A DNA stretch of 64,000 nt from Epiperipatus broadwayi (GCA_028023455.1 JAQFVV010000042.1:7893922-7957921), one strand, 5' to 3'. Shown: positions 49,760 through 63,215, counted from the first letter of the stretch. Numbers and translations: made by a program. Notes: a model not told the origin generated them from the sequence alone.

Positions 49760-51460
49760 TCAAAATATACATTATAACAATTTTTTTATTCACTTAATGA
49801 TTCCTGATTAATGAAATAACTGATCAATATCTTTACAACCTCTATGTGATTCAATCAACACATTGTAAACCTACATCTTGCAATACAGTAAGAGCACATT
49901 TTGATAGCTATAAAATTAAGAATAGGAAATAGTAATGGTCTAATGTAATATGCATCTTCTAAGAGAGAATTAATATTTATTTAATAAGATCATTTTAAGA
50001 GACCCATTTAAACCTCCAGCAGAAATGATCCTTTCATAATAGAAGCCAAAAAACATTTTAAACTTTAAAATAAAAGTAATAATTTAAAGTTACCACACAA
50101 GATATTCATTATACATATACATGCATTTAAAGAAAATAGCTAACAGATTTTGTACATATATGTATATAAATATAAGCATGATTGTATGTTTGCCTGTAAA
50201 TAATATTTAAAAATTTTTAATATAAGATCGATCATTTATTAAATTCCCTTCTATAACAATAAGTCCCAGAGTAAATTAAACAAAGTTCTACGTCCATTAA
50301 TTTTTTATCTTTTTTTAAATCATAACTTGTATTTTTTTAATGTCAACGTTTGATCTTAATTTACCACATTATAACATCTTTTCTGTTTGGAAACATTGTT
50401 CTGACATAATTTACTTTATGTTCTTTTCTGATAATCATATTTATTGCCTTATATTTAATTCTGTGCTTTATAAATAAGTTTAAAAAATCAAGTAAGATTT
50501 TAAATAAAGGATTGTGGTGTAGTAATACACGAATAAGACTAAATTTTTATCAAATAACTGAAAAATTTCCAAATAACATCAGGATTTTTTTGTAGATAAT
50601 TTACATCAGTAATTATCCAGTATTCATTAATAACTAGCTGTGTAGATTTTCTCAACTGAAATAAAAGGTTTTATGATAATTATATGATGATTACAAAAGA
50701 AAAACACATTTCTAATATATAGCAGTTTTTAAAATATATTAACTATCATTTATGGGTAATGCATTAAAACAATAAAACAGCATTTGTACTTGCACAAAGA
50801 AATGCTCTATTCTTTAAAGTTTTTGCAAAAGTGCTTCTTTAACTTTCTGGCCTATTCTATGAAAAACAGTGCAGCAAATATATTATATATATATTTTAAA
50901 TCTACACCTATGTTTTTTTTACTTTTGATAATTGCAGTACTTTTTCCACGAAGATATATCATGAGAATTAAAAATTAAGTTTTAACATTTGTACAATGTG
51001 AGTTAAGACACAACTTTTTTGAGTATCATAAGAATTTCCTAGCTCTAGCAAATCCATTGACTGATTTCTTTGTTATTGATGTGATTTTTTAAAGTAATGA
51101 GATTAACCCATGATGGAAAATAAATCGTAAATAACTTTTCCATATTTTTTTTTTAATGAGAACAAAGGTTTGTAAAAAAAAAAAAAGTGTTTGGAAAGGA
51201 ATGTAATGCTAATTTTCTTTTTTCTGCTTACTTTGAATGTATTCATAAATCAGAATAAGGATAAAACTGATCTGGAAAATGCCTACAAATTGTGTTCATT
51301 CTTAAATGCCAGGATTGAGGCTGTCCTTATTTTTATTTTGTAGAATCAGTGGCAATACTAATATGAGAATGAAGCTGCATAGAACCAAAAAGAATGTTAC
51401 AATCTCTACAATTAATCCCAAGAATGTAATGATAGTTTTTTTTTCTCTCATATGCCATAG
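49760..51460. other. AT-rich stretch, no recognised feature
   Basis: No coding or repeat signature beyond AT tracts. The frame at 50784-50978 is hydrophobic by composition and not a convincing gene. Confidence 0.6.
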
Positions 51461-51463
51461 CAT

Positions 51464-51541
51464 CAGCCGGGAAGCGAACCCATTAACCCGGGACAACTGC
51501 TTGTAAAGCAGCTGTCGCTGACCTCTCGATCACGAATGCTT
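51464..51541 (-). repeat. tRNA-like SINE head, copy 2
   Basis: On the minus strand GATCGAGAGGTCAGC (A box), GCTGC-TTTACAA-GCAGT (a five-pair anticodon-like arm, loop centre TAC), and GGGTTCGCTTCCC (B box and T arm) occur in order, ending in TGATGC that pairs with the starting GCATTC. The region between anticodon-like and T arms is longer than in class I tRNAs. It matches the repeat at 12004-12092. More likely SINE or pseudogene than a working tRNA gene. Confidence 0.65.
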
Positions 51542-51544
51542 GAC

Positions 51545-54500
51545 AATGTAATGATAGTTTGCAATGAAAAGAGTTGTAGACAATAGGAAAAAGAACCCTC
51601 TTTCATATATTAATAATCTTTCATATATAAAAAATTTCAATAAAATTATTCTCTCCCTTTTTCTTTTTAAAAACTTTTTATTTTCTTGATTTCTTTTTAG
51701 CTGTATCAACACTGCTGTTTTTTTGTTTCTCACTCATGTTTTTAATTAATAAGAATGAAAAAAATTCACCAAAACAGAAATATACACAGTGTATATGTAA
51801 TGTAATCGCGCACAAACTATTTTTAAAAATAAGCTTACAGTCTATGATGATACATATACCTTTATAATCATATTCAGATTATAATAAATATATTCATTCC
51901 TCTATGATACCTTTACATAAATATGCATATAAATATTATACCTATTTATTTTACCTGACTTCTGGTTCAAATAATCCAAACCAATATCTTATACTAAAAA
52001 ATTATAAATTATAGTTATCTTAATTATACCCGATTGTGACTAAAATTAAGCTTATAATATAAACCTGATAGAGACATTAATTTTATCATTCAAGAGACTT
52101 TCATTTTAAAGAACCTTCTAGAAGAAATTTTGAAGTGAACTGTAATTGTTTAACTGTTTGTTTGTTTTTTAATTAATTGCCTCATGTCTGGATTAGCGTG
52201 TGTGGATTCTTTCCAAATTATTAGTAATTTATCTTTAAATATTTTAATTTGTTAGAATAAAATATTTAGTTAATTTTATCAACTTTTTTCATTGTACGTT
52301 ATTGATGAATATTATTAATATTAGTTTATTAAGATTTGAAAGTATAATTTACCTTTGCCAATATTTGTTGACTAAGCTCCAGGAATAATAATATCTAGAA
52401 AATAACCTTACTTACTGTAAAATATGACACCGATTCTTTTAAAATCTTTTTTTTTATTTTTATTTACGATGAGCGATGCGACGGGTTTCAGCGGATTCTT
52501 ACATGAATTCTGGCATCCCTATAAAAATAAACAAAAAGCTGATTCCACTGTTAGCATAAGTCAAAATAATTGGTAGGCCAGTTAATCAGGAAATATAGCT
52601 ATGTTTTATAGAAATATGAACAAAATATTTATATTTTATGTATTCATAACTTTATTAACTTTCACTAAATTTACAATGTGTAAAAGAAGGCCTACCAGAT
52701 CAAGCAAAATGAGGAAAACGTTACAATAAAGACATTTATTATTTTTTAAAATTTTATTTTCTCTCAGCATTAAAATATTCACCATAGAATTAAAAGTTTT
52801 AAAGAGTTATCCCTATATCATTCATATTTAACATGTTAATAATTCCAATAATATTTGCTAGTAACATTATAAAGTTCTCAGATTTTGCTTCTTAACATGT
52901 TAATACACTTACTAATTATCACTTAGACAATATTACAATTAGTATATATATTTTTAATAAAATTCATCAATATATCTTTTTCCTTTTAAAGCTATTATCG
53001 TTCTGCTAAAGTCACTAATAAATGTATATCAGGAAATATTAATACTTTTGCTAAATAAAAGTCATTATCTTTATCACTGCTAATTATTAAAGTTAGTTGA
53101 AAATGCTCTCTCTTATTGTCCATATGAAAATTAATAACAATAAATTCCTTATGTATACTTTGCATTGTTCTGTAGGCAAAACAGTTTGATACTCTACAAG
53201 GTTTTTTATCCAGATACATTTTTATTATCTTAAATATTTTATTTCCTTCCATTACCATAAGTTTCTAGTCAGCTCCTGTAGTATACAAGTGAGGATAGTT
53301 TGGTTTTTATTCTATAGTTAACTTAGTACATAAATTTCTTAATATATGTTCCATATTTGAAATGTTATTACTATTTATTTTTAAAGTCAAAATAATAAGA
53401 TCATGATAAATTTACACTAAAATTTTAAAATAAAAGGAATACATTTCTATTCCTCTGATTTTTTTAAAATTTTTCATCCTGCTCACATCTGCTTAATCTA
53501 CATTTATAGGAAAAATTTTCCAGGCACTTAACAAAATTTAAATATTAATTACTTTGTCTAGATTTTTAAAACAATTTTTATAACTGATATCAAATAATAT
53601 TTTATTAATATAACATTTAAGTGTATCTTTTAACATTAAACACTTTTTGTTTAAACTTAAATTTTGATATATAAAGTTTTGAATTTATTGTAACTATTAA
53701 TTTTAGAAATATTTTATATGAAATTGATATAATTAAAATATAACATTTATGATTTAAACAAGTAATAAATTAAATTGAGAACAAGGAAGTAAAATTTAAT
53801 TTATTATTACATGAATGTGTGTGTGGACATCTATTAACACCCACCTCCCTTTTCATTTATTTCATTATTAATTAAATAATTTAAGACAATAAATAAATAG
53901 CAATTTTTTTAATTTGACTGTTAATAATTACAAAAATATTAACTATAATCATTATGACTTCTGATTTAAAACTATCCTATATGAGTTGAATTATTATTCA
54001 TTTTTATTTCAAAATAAATAGCATTTTATATTCCACATTTATAAATTAACTAGATTATATTATTTCAAAGAAAACTAACTTAAATTTAATATTACAGAAA
54101 CAGTATGTTTTAACCTATTCTCTAAACTAAATAATATATTGCTACTAGTTATTATATAAAATTTAAAATTTCTCTTAAAATTCACCATTATTTATAACCA
54201 TATAATAATGTAGCAAAATAGAAAGGCTACAATATATACTGAACGGTGATAAAGATATGTATAAGAAATTGTGGTCTGAGACAATTGATGAGTTCTGTAC
54301 AATTGATGAGTTCTGGTTCAGTATGAAATGTGCCTCTTGGAGATTATGGATCTCTTTCATGTGTCTTTCATTAATTGTTTATTATTACATCCCTCCACAA
54401 AGTATTAAAAGTCAATGGTATAATGAAAATTACGCTACAGAAATATTCACTATTGAATAATCTTTATTATAATGATTGATTAATAAAAATTATTAACAAT

Positions 54501-56800
54501 TCTATTTTATTTTATTAATGACTATAAGATACTTCTGATTAAAATACAGTATAACTTTACTTATGAATTTTGATTAAGTTGTTATGAAACATGCTGTTGT
54601 TCTAGTTAAATTATTTTTTTTAATCTTTGAAGTTTTATGGTGTAAAGGATATCATTAAGGTCATATATAAATTTATGAAGTTTGTCCTAATGACCAAGAT
54701 TATATTTCAATTCATATGTATATTTGTCTACATGCACATTGCTTTATTTTATATTTTGTTCTAAGGTCAACTTTAGACTTCTGAGTGTATACTATATTGC
54801 CCCAATGAATATGCTTAGTATATATCTTAGTGTTAATTATCAATATTAATTATTATCCCCATCTCTGTTTCCATTCATTAGCTTTTTTTTTCATAGTTTA
54901 AAATTAACAATTGAATAAGTTTGTTCATGTTTTAACATGGATATTATCTTAAATTTAATTGTTTATTTTGATTCTTTAGTTTTTAGTACTATTTTATAAC
55001 AACAATGTTGCCACAGTTTTTTTTCTTTTAATTGAAACATTGTTTAATGATTATGTACAACGTATCTTCATTATTTATAAGTCTGCATTCTTCACATTCC
55101 CACATAATCACAATTGAAGAACTGAGTGATTGCAGTATCTTGTTAGTGTATTTTAGAACAGTTTAAATTTATATTTTAAAATCATCTTTGTGTTATATTG
55201 ATATTTTTTGTTAAAATAGTTATTTTGTTATTTTCACTATAATGAAATATCCTGCCTGTTAATTTGCTATATGTAGTAACAGTTTTTGGAATATGTGCTA
55301 ATCTCATCTTTACTTGAAAAGTTATCTAAATTCATTCTTTTAAAGCTAATAATCATATAAATCAAAAACTGTTGAAAATTTTTATTGTTTTTTATTGTTA
55401 GAACACCCACATTTGTTTGATCATGTAGAAAACATGATGAACATTATACAGATCATTCTTTGAATTGGCAAAAATAGAACATGTAACATATATTGTAAGT
55501 CTAAAACAAAGATGATGCGATTATTATATTTGCTTTTAATTGATTCAAATTAAAAATCATTTCAAATCTGTAATACTTCTTGGTATCTGCTTTATAACTG
55601 ACATAAACTATTGAAAAGACCATTGTCATATAAATTGATATCGAATTGGAATTAGTACATGACCTATTTAATACCGTTTTTATTTTAAATGCCTTTAGCA
55701 AGTCTCTTTTAATACTATTTTATAGCAGCTGTTTAATATGAGAAAATGTATTTTTAAACACTGATATAAATTTCTCATTAATGGTCTCAAATATTTTGAC
55801 TGAATAAATGAAAACATTATTTAGCAATAAATATATCTAAAGTATTTCTTGATTTTATAAAATCACACAAAGTTTCTGGTAATCATTTACTTATGACTGG
55901 AAGTAACTTATTTAGTAAAATCTGTAAATATTGTTGTGCTGTTATGGGTAACACTCATATTTTATGGTAATTATTGCAGTGTTTAATATTAGGTGACATT
56001 TTTCTGGATTTATATATTATTAAAGAATGCCAATAGTTTTGAATTCAAAATATCATGCTATATTTTATAATTTCTCCATATATCTATCAGAGCTTCTAGC
56101 TGTATTCATTCTTAGAATCAAAAAGAATTTTTTTAAATAAGATATTTTTTAAAAAATCTAAGTAATTTAGATAAGATATATATATATCATTTAAAAAGTT
56201 ATCTAAATTGTTCTAGCATTTGATCCAAATAATGTCATCATGCAAACAAATATTAACCATTAATTTAATAAGATTATATCATTATTTAAGTTTATATATC
56301 ACTTTATAACAATTTTTCTGGTTATCAATATAGATGAAGGTAGAGAAAAAAGGAAGAATTAAAAAAAAACTGAAATTAAAATATGATAAATAAATATTTG
56401 AGATAATGGAGAGAGAAAAGTATCTGAAAGATTTTTTTCATGATACAAAAAATTATTATAAATTAACAGGTCTGAAAAACTTTGCAAATTCCCTTTTTTT
56501 CACTTCAATTCTCAGGAATCTAAATAAATTTTAAAACTTAATCCAAACATTTATTAACACTAGAAATTTAATTAAAATTTGTTAAAATTATTAGTCAGAA
56601 TGTTGTGAACTGAGAATTATTTTATTCATCATACTGTAAATATTGATTTAGTCTTTCTAAAAATAATTATGTAAAAATATGTACAAGTAATACTATTTTA
56701 GATTTTAACACATTTGGTAATAATTTTCTATTAAAAATTAAATTATGTTTTACAATAAAATGAAATTAAATTTTAATGTAATAATAAATTCAAGATAATA
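51545..56800. other. AT-rich stretch, family A fragment near 54.3 kb
   Basis: Nothing codes. At about 54265-54400 a fragment of the family A element is present (CTGGTTCAGTATGAAAT), with an 18-base local duplication containing TTGATGAGTTCTG. In it the HHR core reads TTGATGA (C changed to T). A short GC-richer island lies near 52470-52510. A GT microsatellite is near 53817. Confidence 0.5.
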
Positions 56801-56895
56801 TATAGAATAGTACCATTGTATTCTGAATTCTTCTAAAAGAACAAATATTTATGTGTAAAAGCAATAGATTTTAGATAAAAATTAAAGGCATTATA
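56800..56895 (+). repeat. Dispersed direct repeat, copy 1
   Basis: AGTACC-TTGTATTCTGAATTC to GGCATTATAT matches 59170-59265 over about 95 bases (shared: CTGAATTC, AGAACAAA, TTTATGT, AAAGCAATAGA). No coding content; unknown family. Confidence 0.65.
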
Positions 56896-59169
56896 TATAT
56901 CTGCACTTCATGTATAGAATTTGAACATTCGATAGGAATTTTTAAATTAAGTTTTACTAAGCAAAAGTTATATGTATATACGTGCACAGATAACTATATA
57001 TGGCATTATTAATTTAAGTTTATTTTAAAATAATTTAAAACAAAATATTTTATTTAATTAACAATTGTAAAGGTATTTTATAATTAGGTAAGTGGAAATG
57101 ACCTTATTACTATTATATAAAAGTAATTAAATTCTAGATAAACAGATCGGCTAATTAAGGAGATAAATATCTTATGTGGTTTAGTCAAAACATTGTCTGT
57201 TATTTTGGTATAAACCTTTTTCAAAGCTAAAGTTTTATAAATGCTGTAATTGACAAATAAGCTCCAAATCATAATGAAGTTTAGGAACTATCTACAACTA
57301 ATAAATGGACATACGAAAATGACTTATGATAGAAACTGATCTTGATAAGTCAACTTTGTGAACTAGAAATAGAAGTCTCTCAGGAGGTCGAAAATTCTTA
57401 TGCTTTGTTTTATGTCATGATTGTGCTGATTATTATGCTTTGAATAAAATATCATGGAAGAATAGAGAAGCCTGTCATCTGCTACACTCTGACCACGCCA
57501 GTTAAATGCAAGCTGAAAGTCCATCATGAGTTGCAGAGAAGTTGTCAAATAATATAAAACTAGCCCAAGGAGCAGTGTGTTCAGCATATATGTGAATTGT
57601 ATGCTGCCTAACTTCACAAGTGTCTATTGCATTAGCGTGAAATCAGTCATCACTTAACAAGAAAAATACCATCAAATGTTGCCCATTGAATAAGAAAATG
57701 AATGTGTATTAAAGAAAATCATTGCAGCCAATGCACAATATATCAAACCTCATAGAAATCTGGCAGATGTAGCTATGTTTGTACAGACTAATTCTGCAAA
57801 ATGTCTACCAATACCTGAATTCAGAGCTTGAACTGTTAATGCTGACAAGAGTAATGTGTATAAACTTTTATTATATATTATTATGACTGTATATTAGTAA
57901 TATTAGATATTTTTATCCTCCACCTTTAATCTATAAATTATAATGATTGATTTTGTGTAAAATATATCTGTTTAGAAATTATAATGGCACTGGATTACTA
58001 CTTTTTTTAGACACAGTTCAGTTGGTGTAAACCTAAAAAGAAAATTTTTTTGTGTGTAAAACAATTAACTTATTATTGCAAACCCTGGCTGTTCTCTTAA
58101 AAACATATTTACTATAATATTCATTTCCACTAGTTTTAAGTATAGAAATTGTAAAAGTAATAATTTAATCATTAACATGACTAATGCAGATTAATGGTCT
58201 CTGGATATAATAAAAAGGCTTGTATAGATAGATTAAATAAATTAAGTAAAATTAACTCTTTAGCAAGGTTTATAATTTTGAGCAAAATACCCTACTGATT
58301 GGGGAATAATCAGGCATGGGAAAGGATAATTGAGTGTATTGAATTTTCTTGATCTGATGCATTTTTATTTCCCGCTGTTTTGTATATATATATTTTTTGT
58401 TCATAAATGAGTGTGATACCATTGCATTATCCAGTCACTCACATCCAGCAACTTTCTTTGAGTAGTAGTATATGATATACACAAATTCCTATCATATAGC
58501 ACATTTCATTTTTTACATGAGTGTAAAGCAGAGGCTGTTTCCTGTCCCTTGCATTTAGGTAGTACTTTCATTATTTACCTGTATTACAGATTGAAATGAT
58601 TGATATTAGTCTAGTTTTTCTAATGATATAATTTACAAATGATGTAATGTATCCTGAAGCTGTAAAGGTAGTCAGTCTTCAAACTGTGTTGTTATTGATT
58701 GTATTAATAAATAGTAGTGTCAGTTTGTCTGTTCAGTGAATCTGCATGGAGCCAGAAACAGTTAAGGTATGTTTTATCTGGGTATAGTAATAATAATAGA
58801 ATCAATTAATCTAATTGTATTAATTTGCATTTATACTAGATAGGACAATTAAATATTTTATAATGTAATTATGCTAAAATCAATCCCAGGTAAAAGAACT
58901 AATAGACTCATGTTTACCATGTATTGCTGTCAATTAGGTTATTGTTTGCATTGTGATGATGTATACATAAACAGTAATTGCTTCTTTTTTTAGCATTAGC
59001 CATTTATTGCAGTCAATAAGGTTAATTAAAATATAATAATCTCTTACATCTAATTGATCTTAGCAGGCTATAAAAGAAAAAAAAGTATTCTATCATATGA
59101 CATTGGAATGTGGAGTTTACATGCAAAATATTCTTGGGTGATTTTCATGTGAACTGTATATTTTTGATC
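56896..59169. other. AT-rich stretch, one unassigned denser segment
   Basis: At about 57360-57860 the sequence is less AT-rich and the minus-strand frame 57617-57363 is 84 codons, but I recognise no domain. The rest is filler. Confidence 0.45.
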
Positions 59170-59265
59170 ATTACAATAATAGTATAGTATCCTGAATTCC
59201 TTTAAGAGAACAAAAATTTATGTATGAAAGCAATAGAGTTTAGATATAAATTAAAGACATTATAT
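59170..59265 (+). repeat. Dispersed direct repeat, copy 2
   Basis: Second copy of the 95-base repeat at 56800; it ends where the poly-T marking the 3' end of the adjacent LINE fragment starts. Confidence 0.65.
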
Positions 59266-59271
59266 TAATTT

Positions 59272-59766
59272 TTTTTTGTTCTTTCATTTGGGACTTTATT
59301 TCCTAACACATTACAAAATATTTCTAGTACTGTGAAAATAGTAATTGCCTTTGTCAATCAATAGTAGTCTGTCCAATAGACAGGTCCAGAGAGTAGTCAC
59401 TACATCAGTTCATCCATTCTTCCATTCCATTCTCTTCCTTGCCCACTTCCTCAATTCCACATAACCCCTTCCATCTCTCTTCCGTCCTTTCTTTTTCTTT
59501 CCACTCACCATTCCTTCCAAAACATCTTTCATTAAACTATAATCTTTTCTTAGTATATGTCCAATCCAGTTTCTCTTTCTCTCTTTGATACTTTCAATCA
59601 ATCTTCTTTCCTCATTAACTCTTTTCAAAACTTCTTCATTTGTTATTTTATTCACCCAACTGATTTTTTCCATTTTTCTCCATGTCCACATCTCAAAAGC
59701 TTCCAGTCGTTTCTTAATTCTATTACTCAATGTCCATGTCTCACAACCATATCCACAATGATGTAG
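59272..59766 (-). pseudogene. LINE C-terminal end, 5'-truncated
   Basis: The minus strand begins with CGYGCETWTLSNRIKKRLEA and continues KMEKISWVNKITNEEVLKRV, RKRNWIGHILR and GRKRDGRG, the C-terminal end of many animal LINE RT proteins (the Y-G-C/S-E-T-W box followed by R.W.GH). The open frame 59730-59410 has 106 codons and no stop until its end, so this copy is better preserved than the others. It is truncated upstream at about 59766 and ends in a poly-A (poly-T on the plus strand) near 59272. The plus-strand frame 59557-59766 is a shadow. Confidence 0.85.
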
Positions 59767-61140
59767 CTATATAATTTTTTAAATATTTTCATAAAAAAAT
59801 ATAAATGATGCAAAAAATTGATATATGATGTAACACTTGCAACATATATGTTGTAAACACACACATACCATATATATATATGCATTACATGTTTTAATAA
59901 TTTTTTAAAAAAATTATGAAGAAAAAAGGGGGGAAATAGCTTAAAAATAGATTTTAAGAATGAAATAATAAAAAAAAAAAAAATTGCATCATATTTTTTT
60001 TAGAATGGATTTGTTTTTATTAAGAATAAGGTTGGGGAAAGAGAATCCTGTTAGATAAAGATTCAGAACCCACTCTCTTCTTTTTATAATTGGCAAAAAA
60101 AGAGGAAATGTTATTATGAAAAAAAATGTAAAAGATTTTAAAATAAATCTTTCTATAAACAATAAAATTAATTAGTGAAGGAAATCTTGTAAACTATCTC
60201 ATTGGCAGGAATATATTAAAATTTTGGAAAGATTTCTGGCCAATATGGTAGTAGATGAATCTAAGAAAGATTAGATAAATGAATGTAAGTTTAATTAAAA
60301 CTCAAAATTAAAATTTTGATAAAAGTGGATAATCGTAGAAGTGGGTATAAAGTGGCAGCTTATCTATTGTTATGATTATTATTTCAATTTTGTATGTGGC
60401 ATAGTCAACAAGATCTTTAGAGAATCAGTTATTTTTAACTGCATAAAATCTAAAAATAAAAGCCATAAAAGCAACAACATGCATTGCTAAAGAACTTCAG
60501 GAGTGTTTGGCTGGGCTTCATGCCCAGATCCCCAATAGCATTAGTTTCTCTTGCTTGTGATCAATGCTACAACCATAATATAGACTGACACATATTCTCC
60601 TATTGTCTGTCAGAAGCATGGAAAGAAACCAAGGAAAGTCATCGCTGAAGACCGAATGACCAGTTATGAAGGGAATCAGAAATGAAAGGAAATATGCTCC
60701 TTGCTAAAAGATAATGTCATCTTTACATTAAGAAAACCTAGGTAAATATAACATTCTCAATTATAAATCAAGTGCCTAGATATTCTTAAGAGAAAATGGA
60801 CTATGAAAATGAAGGACAATTAATGATATTTAATGCTGATAGTTATTGTATGGTTATTTTTATTTTGTTTTTATTGTATTGAATATTTAGTTGATTGTGT
60901 ATGCATAGGAATAAAAAGTGTTTATTTAAATGTTGCTTGGTCTACTTTCTTAACTGTGTCACCATGATTATAAGATTATAACTATTCACATGTATTTGTT
61001 AGTAATGTGCTGGGTCTCCTGTTCAAGATGGTGGAGCTAACCTGGGTAAATTTCAAGTGCTGGGTTCATTTGCCTGTCATCTGAGCATGTCGGCTATATA
61101 AAGTTTATATGGCAGGATGATGCCTGAGACTTATCTCAAA
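59767..61140. other. AT-rich stretch with an unassigned segment
   Basis: At 60480-60720 and 61010-61130 the sequence is less AT-rich. The first segment has a short open run that I cannot place. No supportable gene. Confidence 0.45.
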
Positions 61141-61227
61141 ACAAACAAAGTTCCTTGGATGATGGGTGTTGTCCCAGCAGTATAGAGGGATGCTATGGTC
61201 AGGAAAAATGAATGGAACTTTGTTTGT
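61141..61227. repeat. Perfect 14-base inverted repeat around a 59-base loop
   Basis: ACAAACAAAGTTCC (61141-61154) and GGAACTTTGTTTGT (61214-61227) are exact inverted copies. The loop is relatively GC-rich. Could be a tiny inverted-repeat element or a hairpin RNA; no other copy was seen in the window. Confidence 0.7.
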
Positions 61228-61879
61228 GTAGCCTCAATCTGATTGTAGGTGTAATTGATGGTTAATCTATCAATGATATTCTACCTCTCTGCTGGAATGT
61301 ACGATCACTAGGGTAAAGAGATGGTAAATAAATATGAAGAGAAATCATAATAATAATGTTTGTAGTTGTTAAGTGGTAAATAATGTTAAAGGTCAAAATG
61401 TTAACAGTGCAATACATTGATAAAGATACGAAGTCAGTTAACAAATTTAAACAGATAATTTAATATAAGTCCAATCATAATAATCTACAATTAAAATAAT
61501 AAATAATAGTTATAGTTAATAAATATGGATCTGTGTAATAAAGATAAATAAATTTTGCCTTATAAAAAAACACGTGATTGTTATAATATATATATTGTTA
61601 AACTATATAAACACTAGCAGTCTCACGTCTACTATATTTCAAATATATTGGTGTAGACATCAGAAAAAAATATAATAGTAGTTTACTATGTATTTTGAAT
61701 TGATTAAATCTCATCAGTTAACCAAGATCAACCATTTCTTTAAATAGCTATACGTTATTTATGTGAAGTATATAAATATTTAAATTTGAAACTATATATA
61801 TATATTTGATTGAATAGAAGATGAATAAAAATCTTTACCAGTATAATTGTAACTCATCTACAGTAAATCTTGGATATAA
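61228..61879. other. AT-rich stretch, no recognised feature
   Basis: No coding or repeat signal apart from an AT microsatellite near 61790-61806. Confidence 0.6.
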
Positions 61880-63215
61880 ACCTACAAAGAATAAGCTGGA
61901 TTTGAAAGTTATTTTAGCATGGTGGATCAATCCAAATATTAATGCAGTGATAGAAAGGATCAATAAATACGAGTTGTTATTCTATTTTGGATTTATAGAA
62001 ATATGAAAAGATATTTGAATCCATTAGCATTTTTATAACAGGTTTTGACATAATTCTGAAAAATATTTATCATAACGTAGTAGCAGTGATTAGATTATAT
62101 GGAGGTACTAAGATTAACATTGAGAATGGTGTAAGTCAGGATGTTTTCATATCTCTAAAACTATTTATAGCAGTTTGACAAAAAGCATTTTGTGGATTTA
62201 AATGGGAAGTTAAGAGAATTAAATATTTGATTATATAAATTACTCAGATTTTTTAGATAATGTGCCTTGTTTTTTTTTTTTTTGTTTTTTTTTTTGCAAA
62301 AAATGCTGCAGACCTTAAGGAAATGTTTTAAGATTTATCAGCTATCTCAAGAGAATTATTAAAAAGTCTAATGAATGGTTTATTAGAAAAAGAAAATAAT
62401 GAATATTCATGAATTAGAATAAGTTTAGAACTACAGTAGCTTGGCCAGATTATTAATACAGATAGAAACCTAATTTATGAAATTAATCATAGAATTAAAT
62501 TGGGATTAAATGCTTTTAGTAGAAATAATTTAATATCAAAAGCACTTGTGCCTATGTATTGGAAAAGGAAGATTTTTAATATATGTGTTTTACCAGTTCT
62601 TACTTATAGATCCGTCTCTTTAACACAACTGAAAAGCAATACAGATATTTCAGATCAACCAATGATGTATGGAGAGATATATCTTGGAAATTAAAAGAAG
62701 GGATCAAAAATGAAATATTTGGGAAGAGAGCAAATAGGCATATTGAAAAGAATATATGTATAAAAAGTGTCATGATTTTATTGGTTGGTATTTTATAAAA
62801 AGTTTGAGAGCTGGAATTGACACACTGAATACAATTTCAGAATCTTAATCTCCAAATTTTGTTATTCTACTGCTGCACTAAATCATGTAGCAGCCTGCTT
62901 ATTTTCATGCAGTAATAGAATGGTAAACTCTGGAACTAAAAGTTCATGGATTGCAGAACAGCCCTATCACTTTTGATGCTTCAACTTCTTATGAATTTTT
63001 AAACAATTGAAAGAATTGAGAGGCTGAAGCTTAAACTAGGCTGAATATATTACTAAAAAAGTTGATAATAGATGAGTAGTTGAAGTCTTAAAGTGGACTT
63101 CAAAAGATTGTAACAAACCTAGAAAAAACATCGCATGTGACATGGATGGATGAAATAAGAAAGTTTATTGATGTGGGGTGGAGTAGTAAGGCTATGAATT
63201 AAAGAAACTGGATTA
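61880..63215 (+). pseudogene. RTE-like LINE, RT palm to 3' end, broken
   Basis: Frames give AGFESYFSMVDQ (near 61895), INKYELLFYFGFIEYEK-like (near 61960-62010), then GVSQDVFISLKLF (near 62130). The region that should hold the ADD box is replaced by a long poly-T (62269-62295). Next come KNAADLKEM (62300), LGQIINTDRNLIYEINHRIK (near 62439-62500) and VLPVLTYRS (near 62588). About 300 unrelated bases interrupt from about 62765 to 63055. The tail then resumes with WMDEIRKFIDVGW-like and WSSKAMN-like residues (63150-63200). It is the complement, by domain, of the 5' part at 21.1-22.8 kb and probably the same family. Confidence 0.85.
62765..63055 (+). mobile_element. Unassigned insertion inside the LINE 3' region
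   Basis: LINE reading is lost here and resumes after it. The insert has a relatively high GC content and a short open run (CYSTAALNHVAACLFSCSNR) that I cannot assign with confidence. Ends show no obvious inverted repeats. Confidence 0.4.

Noticed and set aside
51464-51541. Functional tRNA gene
   Set aside because: Expanded region before the T arm, imperfect acceptor pairing and a second diverged copy point to a SINE or pseudogene.
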